Source of the DNA: Actinomycetota bacterium
GTDB taxonomy: Bacteria > Actinomycetota > Actinomycetes > S36-B12 > UBA5976
NCBI GenBank assembly: GCA_947476765.1
Contig: CANJRK010000006.1
Span: 1 to 16,937, forward strand
DNA: 16,937 nt
Direction of reading: 5' to 3'
Positions 13,273-16,937 of the stretch are shown here, one piece after another. The notes below the pieces were generated by a model that was given only the letters and a program-made list of their open reading frames with translations, did no database searches and was not told the DNA's origin. Position numbers and translations under genes: made by a program. How positions within the stretch are numbered: position 1 is the first letter of the stretch; every line of letters starts with the position of its first letter.

Positions 13273-14097
13273 TCAGGCGCGGGAGCGTCGGGTTGCAGCT
13301 ATTGCAAGTCCGGCACCCGCGCCTACTAATGCAATCGCAGTAGCTCCCGCTGGAATTCCATATCGCTTTACTAAGCGCTGGCGACGAAAATCGTGTACGG
13401 GCCAACCCTGATCATTGGCATAGGTTCGAAGTGATGAATCCGGATTAATTGCAGTTGGATTTCCCACACTGTTTAGCAGTGGAATGTCATTGCTTGAATC
13501 CGAGTATGCAAAACTATGGTCCAGAGCCAAATTGTGTTCACGTGCCAGCTGCGCAACGGCTAACGCTTTTTGCTCACCATGCATCGGTGGATTTTTAAGT
13601 CGCCCGGTGTAAACGCCGTCTTCAATTTCACTGACGGTGGCGATCGCTCCTGATAAACCTAACTTGGTGGCAATTATGTTTGCCAATTCAATTGGCGCCG
13701 CTGAAACAAGCCAAACCTGGTGGCCAGCGGCTCGATGCATGTGTGCAAGTTGAACGGTCCCAGGCCAGACTTTGTCGGCCATGATTTCATCATAAATATC
13801 CTCAGAGAGCGCGGTAACCTCGGTAACGTTGCGACCTGTGACAAATGACAATGCATTTTCGGTGATCCGTGCCATGTCAGAAAGATTCTCTGATCCATAA
13901 GTTAAGAACTTGCCTTGCGCGATTGCGAAGTTAGCTAAGTCTGTGGCGCTGAGGATTTTTCGAGCGAATAACCCGCGGGCAAGGTGGTAGATGCTGGCGC
14001 CACGCATGATGGTGTTATCAATGTCAAAAAACGCACCAATGTTTTGCGGCTCTGGCGTAGTACCGATAGCCGTTGATAGTCCCGGATTTGCACCCAC
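13273..14097 (-). CDS. HAD-superfamily IB hydrolase, SerB-like, membrane-anchored
   Basis: A phosphatase of HAD subfamily IB, as in mycobacterial SerB1 (Rv0505c). Motif I FFDIDNT is at 23-29 (Asp25, Asp27), motif II VSAAP (131-135), motif III Lys177 and motif IV YSDSSNDIPLL (198-208). A C-terminal hydrophobic helix (about 249-268) ending in ATRRSRA probably ties it to the membrane. A longer frame reaches 14232, but the GTG at 14097 gives 274 residues and has TACCCT exactly 6 nt upstream, and the extra residues would overlap the divergent gene. The substrate is unknown: phosphoserine or a lysophospholipid phosphate are options. Confidence 0.88.
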   Translation of the reverse strand: MGANPGLSTAIGTTPEPQNIGAFFDIDNTIMRGASIYHLARGLFARKILSATDLANFAIAQGKFLTYGSENLSDMARITENALSFVTGRNVTEVTALSEDIYDEIMADKVWPGTVQLAHMHRAAGHQVWLVSAAPIELANIIATKLGLSGAIATVSEIEDGVYTGRLKNPPMHGEQKALAVAQLAREHNLALDHSFAYSDSSNDIPLLNSVGNPTAINPDSSLRTYANDQGWPVHDFRRQRLVKRYGIPAGATAIALVGAGAGLAIAATRRSRA

Positions 14098-14103
14098 GTT
14101 TAT

Positions 14104-14109
14104 AGGGTA
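14104..14109 (-). promoter_or_regulatory. Candidate -10 (TACCCT) for the HAD gene, leaderless
   Basis: On the minus strand TACCCT-ATAAAC-GTG places a TANNNT hexamer 6 nt before the chosen start. It decides the start at 14097 over the longer frame. Confidence 0.6.
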
Positions 14110-14158
14110 CTGCGCATGCAATGTGCCACACTGGTTACACAAGGAAGGTAATAAGAAA

Positions 14159-14407
14159 ATGGACTCTCGTGTTGTACTCATTGGAAAACCAGAGTGCCAT
14201 TTATGCCAAAACGCCAGGTTAATAATCGCCAAAGTGTGCGATGAACTTGGCGAAACTTGGAGTGAACAATCAATTTTGGACGACCCACAATTAGCAGATC
14301 AATACTTTGAATCGATCCCAGTTACTTTGGTGGATGGAAAAGTACACGACAAATGGCGCGTTGATGAATCGCGATTACGAGCCGCGTTAATGAAAAAAAA
14401 CAACTAA
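14159..14407 (+). CDS. Glutaredoxin-like protein (DUF836, Rv0508-like)
   Basis: An 82-residue thioredoxin-fold protein. It has VVLIGKPECHLC with the redox pair Cys13-x2-Cys16, the cis-proline block SIPVTLVDG (Pro54), and a C-terminal helix with basic residues. It resembles the glutaredoxin-like gene that precedes hemA in mycobacteria. The frame is open back to 13991, but the ATG at 14159 has AAGGAAGG at 14141-14148 and the canonical N-terminus; upstream codons overlap the HAD gene. It likely reduces disulfides with mycothiol or thioredoxin reductase as partner, which is inference. Confidence 0.88.
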   Translation: MDSRVVLIGKPECHLCQNARLIIAKVCDELGETWSEQSILDDPQLADQYFESIPVTLVDGKVHDKWRVDESRLRAALMKKNN

Positions 14408-14498
14408 AAATCTGCCAATCGTCAAGTCACACCAGTCACGTTTGTAACACCAAAAATCCTTGATTTCCCTAGCACGAACCAGGGGTTTCGCGCCAATT

Positions 14499-14526
14499 TT
14501 GCATAGTGCGAATAAGCGCATAACCT
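14499..14526 (+). promoter_or_regulatory. Candidate rex promoter
   Basis: TTGCAT (14499-14504), a 16-nt spacer and TAACCT (14521-14526). Transcription would begin near 14533. The interval 14408-14559 shows no clear terminator for the glutaredoxin gene. The only Rex-operator resemblance is a single TCACAA-like half site near 14540, so autoregulation is not supported. Confidence 0.45.
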
Positions 14527-14559
14527 GATCGCCATACGGTCACAAGAAGGGTGGTTTTC

Positions 14560-15264
14560 ATGCCGCTGTCACAGACACCGAAATCGCACGTAAGTGCGCG
14601 TGGTGTTATTCCTGACGCGACCGTTAGTCGTCTTCCGATGTATCACCGCAGCCTGGTAACGCTTGCTGCCCGTGGGGTAATCCTGGTCTCGTCCGAAGAG
14701 TTGGCCGAGGCCAGCGGTGTGTCTAGCGCAAAACTTCGCAAGGATCTTTCCTTCCTTGGTTCCTACGGAACTCGCGGTGTTGGCTATGACGTTGAATTTT
14801 TGCTTTACCAAATTGCACGTGCACTTGGCCTGACACAAGAGTGGCCTGTAGTCATAGTTGGTATTGGAAACCTGGGTCATGCCTTAGCTGGCTACCCAGG
14901 TTTTGCTTCGCGCGGATTTTCCGTAGTTGGTTTATTTGATACCGACAAGCAGCGCGTAGGTGAATCCGTCGTAGTGGCTGGTAAGGCACTTGAAGTTCAG
15001 GACATTTCCAAACTGCCACAAGTTGTCTTGAGCACCGGAGCTGCAATTGGCGTCATTGCCACTCCAGAATCAGCAGCCCAAGAAGTATGCGACTTGATGG
15101 TTCGCAATGGCGTAACAAGTATTTTGAATTTTGCACCAGTGTTGATTGAAGTTCCTGCTGGTGTTGACGTGCGTCGCGTAGACCTTGCGACCGAACTACA
15201 GATTCTTGCATTCCACGAGCAACGCAAATCACAAGTTGCGTTAACTCAAGCGAATGCAGGATAA
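14560..15264 (+). CDS. rex: Redox-sensing transcriptional repressor Rex
   Basis: Rex senses the NADH/NAD+ ratio and represses respiratory and fermentative genes. The N-terminal winged helix (about 22-85) has RLPMYHRSLVTL and SSAKLRKDLSFLGSYGTRGVGYDVEFL. The Rossmann domain follows with VVIVGIGNLGHAL (97-109), GLFDTD and a C-terminal domain-swapped helix. The ATG at 14560 gives 234 residues and sits 8 nt after AAGAAGG; a GTG at 14551 in the same frame would lie on the ribosome site. In other actinobacteria rex is followed by hemA and hemC; here it is followed 47 nt later by the hemD fusion. Confidence 0.95.
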   Translation: MPLSQTPKSHVSARGVIPDATVSRLPMYHRSLVTLAARGVILVSSEELAEASGVSSAKLRKDLSFLGSYGTRGVGYDVEFLLYQIARALGLTQEWPVVIVGIGNLGHALAGYPGFASRGFSVVGLFDTDKQRVGESVVVAGKALEVQDISKLPQVVLSTGAAIGVIATPESAAQEVCDLMVRNGVTSILNFAPVLIEVPAGVDVRRVDLATELQILAFHEQRKSQVALTQANAG

Positions 15265-15266
15265 AA

Positions 15267-15311
15267 ATGACTTCCCAAAGCTGCAAGTACACAAACAAGG
15301 TAGGTGTGTAA
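15267..15311 (+). CDS. Possible 14-residue ORF between rex and hemD
   Basis: A frame reading MTSQSCKYTNKVGV starts 2 nt after the rex stop and ends in TAA directly against the ATG of the next gene. Its end overlaps the likely ribosome site (AGGTAGGTG) of hemD. It could couple translation, or be residue left after loss of the genes usually found here. No similarity to the HemA or HemC N-terminus is evident. Confidence 0.25.
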   Translation: MTSQSCKYTNKVGV

Positions 15312-16898
15312 ATGGCTAGCTCGCAGGTATCTGCTGCTGTCGGAGTGTCTTTTGTGGTTGCCGGTCCAGGCGATCCTGATTTGTTAACAGTGCGCGCACA
15401 TCGGCTCTTACAAGCTGCCGACGTCGTAGTCGTTGACGAAGAGATCACCCGATTAGCTGAGTTGGTTTCATCCGGACAAGTTTTGGTAGCTGTCGACAAT
15501 GTTGGCGCCCCACTTTCGTTGGCTGCGCGCACGAAAGTCTTGATAGATGCTCGCAAAGATGGACTCCAAGTAGTTCGCCTACTTTCCGGTGACCCAGTTC
15601 TTGATGGCAGGCTCGCCATGGAAACTGCGTCGCTGGCCAAAGCTGGCCATGCTTTTGAGGTAGCCGCGGGAGTTTCACCACTTACGGCTGTTGCAGCGCA
15701 TGTTGGCGTTTCCTTAACGGGTGGACGTACTCGTGAAGTGCGCATCATTGATGCCGATTCACCGATGGTGGATTGGGCAGCACACATTGATCCGCTAATA
15801 ACTTTGGTAGTTCACAATGCTGCGGATCGAGTCGCTGAAGTTTCCAAGGCACTAATCAAGGCAGGGCGCGAAGCAAACACGCCGGTTGCAATTGTCCGAG
15901 ATGGTGCAACCGTGGAACAACGCTCCCTACATTCAACTTTGGAGGCGGTGTCAAATGCTGCCAAGCTTGCAAAGCAAAGCGGAGCCGGCATCGTAATCAT
16001 CGGCGACACAGTTGGCGAACGTACCGCTTGGTTTGAAAATCGCCCACTTCATGGCTGGCGAGTTCTAGTTCCGCGCACCAAAGATTCCACCGAAGATCTA
16101 CAAGATCAAATGATTTCGTTTGGCGCAGTGCCATTCGAAGTTCCAACGATGTCGGTAGAACCACCACGCACACCGCAGCAAATGGAGCGAGCAGTACATG
16201 GCTTAGTCTCCGGCCGATACGAGTGGGTGGTATTCACTAGCCTTAATGCAGTTCGAGCAATCCGGGAACGCTTCCAAGAGTATGGTCTTGATGCTCGATC
16301 GCTATCGGGAATTCGTATTGCTGCAATAGGTGAAGACACCGTCAATGCGTTGATCGCAATGGGCGTGCGACCAGATTTGGTTCCAGAAGAGGAACAAACA
16401 ACTGCCAGCCTGCTCGAGGAATGGCCAGAGTTTGACTCCATCAATGATCCAATCAATCGGATCTTCTTGCCACGCGCAGACATTGCAACTGACACTTTGG
16501 TTGCCGGCTTAACTGCTCTGGGCTGGGAAGTCGAAGACGTCACTGCATTCCGCACAGTTCGCGCTGCGCCGCCTGCAGTAGAAACTCGCGAAGCGATCAA
16601 AAGTGGTGGCTTTGACGCCGTAATCTTCACCTCAAGCAGCACTGTTCGTAACTTGGTTGGTATTGCCGGTAAACCGCATCCAACGACGATCATTGCCTGC
16701 ATTGGGCCAGCTACCGCAAAGACCGCGCAAGAGCACGGACTTCGAGTAGATGTGCTTCCAGAAGAAGCCACAATCACTGCGTTAGCTAATGCGTTAGCAG
16801 TGCATGGTGGCGCGCTTCGCGACGAAGCAGCATCATCCGGCTCAGTCGGTTGGCGCCCATCTCGCAAGCGCTCTGCTGCACGACGTCGCGCCACGTGA
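15312..16898 (+). CDS. hemD: CobA-like/uroporphyrinogen-III synthase fusion
   Basis: A 528-residue fusion. Residues about 10-240 resemble a SAM-dependent uroporphyrinogen methyltransferase: VVAGPGDPDLLTVRAHRLLQAADVV is kept (about 15-39), but the usual RLKGGDPFVFGRG block reads RLLSGDPVLDGR (89-100), so methylation is doubtful. Residues about 248-500 are the HemD domain, which closes hydroxymethylbilane to uroporphyrinogen III, with LVPRTKDSTEDLQDQM, FTSLNAVRAIRE (308-319), FLPRADIATDTLVAGL, VIFTSSSTVRNLVG and CIGPATAKTAQEHGLRVD. The last 25 residues are basic (RPSRKRSAARRR). This is the standard actinobacterial form. hemA, hemC and hemB are not adjacent, so its substrate source is unclear. 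AGGTAGGTG precedes the ATG. Confidence 0.92.
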   Translation: MASSQVSAAVGVSFVVAGPGDPDLLTVRAHRLLQAADVVVVDEEITRLAELVSSGQVLVAVDNVGAPLSLAARTKVLIDARKDGLQVVRLLSGDPVLDGRLAMETASLAKAGHAFEVAAGVSPLTAVAAHVGVSLTGGRTREVRIIDADSPMVDWAAHIDPLITLVVHNAADRVAEVSKALIKAGREANTPVAIVRDGATVEQRSLHSTLEAVSNAAKLAKQSGAGIVIIGDTVGERTAWFENRPLHGWRVLVPRTKDSTEDLQDQMISFGAVPFEVPTMSVEPPRTPQQMERAVHGLVSGRYEWVVFTSLNAVRAIRERFQEYGLDARSLSGIRIAAIGEDTVNALIAMGVRPDLVPEEEQTTASLLEEWPEFDSINDPINRIFLPRADIATDTLVAGLTALGWEVEDVTAFRTVRAAPPAVETREAIKSGGFDAVIFTSSSTVRNLVGIAGKPHPTTIIACIGPATAKTAQEHGLRVDVLPEEATITALANALAVHGGALRDEAASSGSVGWRPSRKRSAARRRAT

Positions 16899-16911
16899 TC
16901 TGATTAGTAGT

Positions 16912-16937
16912 ATGCGGACAACTGTTCACTTACTGCG
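16912..16937 (+). CDS. Start of a gene, possibly histidine phosphatase, cut by window
   Basis: ATG 13 nt after the hemD stop reads MRTTVHLLR to the edge (the last codon begins CG, always Arg). TVHLLR followed by HGE is the common start of actinobacterial histidine phosphatases (phosphoglycerate-mutase-like) that often lie beside hemL and cytochrome c biogenesis genes. Only nine residues are visible. It does not look like the start of hemB. Confidence 0.45.

Noticed and set aside
14098..14232. Longer N-terminus for the HAD phosphatase
   Set aside because: Would overlap the divergent glutaredoxin gene and its ribosome site; GTG at 14097 has a well-placed -10 and fits family length.
14408..14559. 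Rex operator for autoregulation
   Set aside because: Only a TCACAA-like half site was seen and no palindromic TGTGAA-TTCACA partner.
15053..15787. 244-codon frame on the minus strand
   Set aside because: Lies across the end of rex and the start of the hemD fusion, both with clear motifs; the product is low-complexity Ser/Thr/Ala and matches nothing.
16106..16894. 262-codon frame on the minus strand
   Set aside because: Fully antisense to the HemD domain; composition rich in Ser, Arg and Ala as expected of an antisense frame.
1..16937. tRNA genes, CRISPR arrays, insertion sequences, prophage or toxin-antitoxin genes
   Set aside because: Looked for by eye; no cloverleaf T-loop signature, regular spaced repeats, transposase or phage motifs were found. 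All large genes are housekeeping or conserved actinobacterial families.

Overview
The window looks like a chromosomal segment of a streamlined, moderately low-GC actinobacterium. The gene families are typically actinobacterial: SseA/SseC rhodanese pair, FABP-like/Fur/YgfZ run, radA-disA, a BldC-like HTH protein next to the tiny ribosomal protein bS22, Rex, and the actinobacterial CobA-HemD fusion. Base composition by eye is near 45-50% GC and spacing is very tight (several ATGA overlaps, two convergent gene pairs whose stop codons abut). My best guess is a freshwater acI/Nanopelagicales-type lineage; this is inferred from style and synteny, not from any search. No phage, transposon, CRISPR or tRNA signal was seen.

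Layout. 1-1557 (+): a DUF4395 membrane protein (cut by the window edge), a two-domain rhodanese and its DUF1416 partner, closed by a strong bidirectional terminator. 1611-2042 (-): YccU-type CoA-binding protein. 2104-4191 (+): a 33-residue membrane mini-protein, a nitrobindin-like FABP protein, a Fur-family regulator and the folate-binding YgfZ/GcvT-like protein. 4192-4662 (-): D-aminoacyl-tRNA deacylase. 4735-5685 (+): asparaginase II. 5783-6436 (+): a membrane-anchored protein, convergent to disA and radA (6437-8975, -), matching the arrangement I recall around mycobacterial Rv3585-Rv3587c. 9039-9818 (-): a Cys-rich protein of unknown function, divergent from ppx (9887-10822, +), which is followed by proline dehydrogenase and proC. 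12596-12881: a non-coding and leader region with duplicated hairpin arms, a palindrome and a short upstream ORF. 12865-13259: BldC-like regulator and bS22. 13273-14097 (-): HAD phosphatase, divergent from a glutaredoxin-like protein (14159-14407, +). 14560-16898: rex and the CobA-HemD fusion. From 16912 the first nine residues of another gene are visible.

Two points stand out. First, the heme cluster expected around rex and hemD seems to be missing: rex is followed directly by hemD with no hemA or hemC, and what follows hemD reads like a histidine phosphatase rather than hemB or hemL. This fits loss of heme synthesis, as reported for acI bacteria, with hemD left as an orphan. Second, at least six genes (on both strands) have a TANNNT hexamer ending 6-7 nt before the start codon, so leaderless transcription appears common here. 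No stretch over 300 bases lacks a gene; the longest such interval is 12622-12864.
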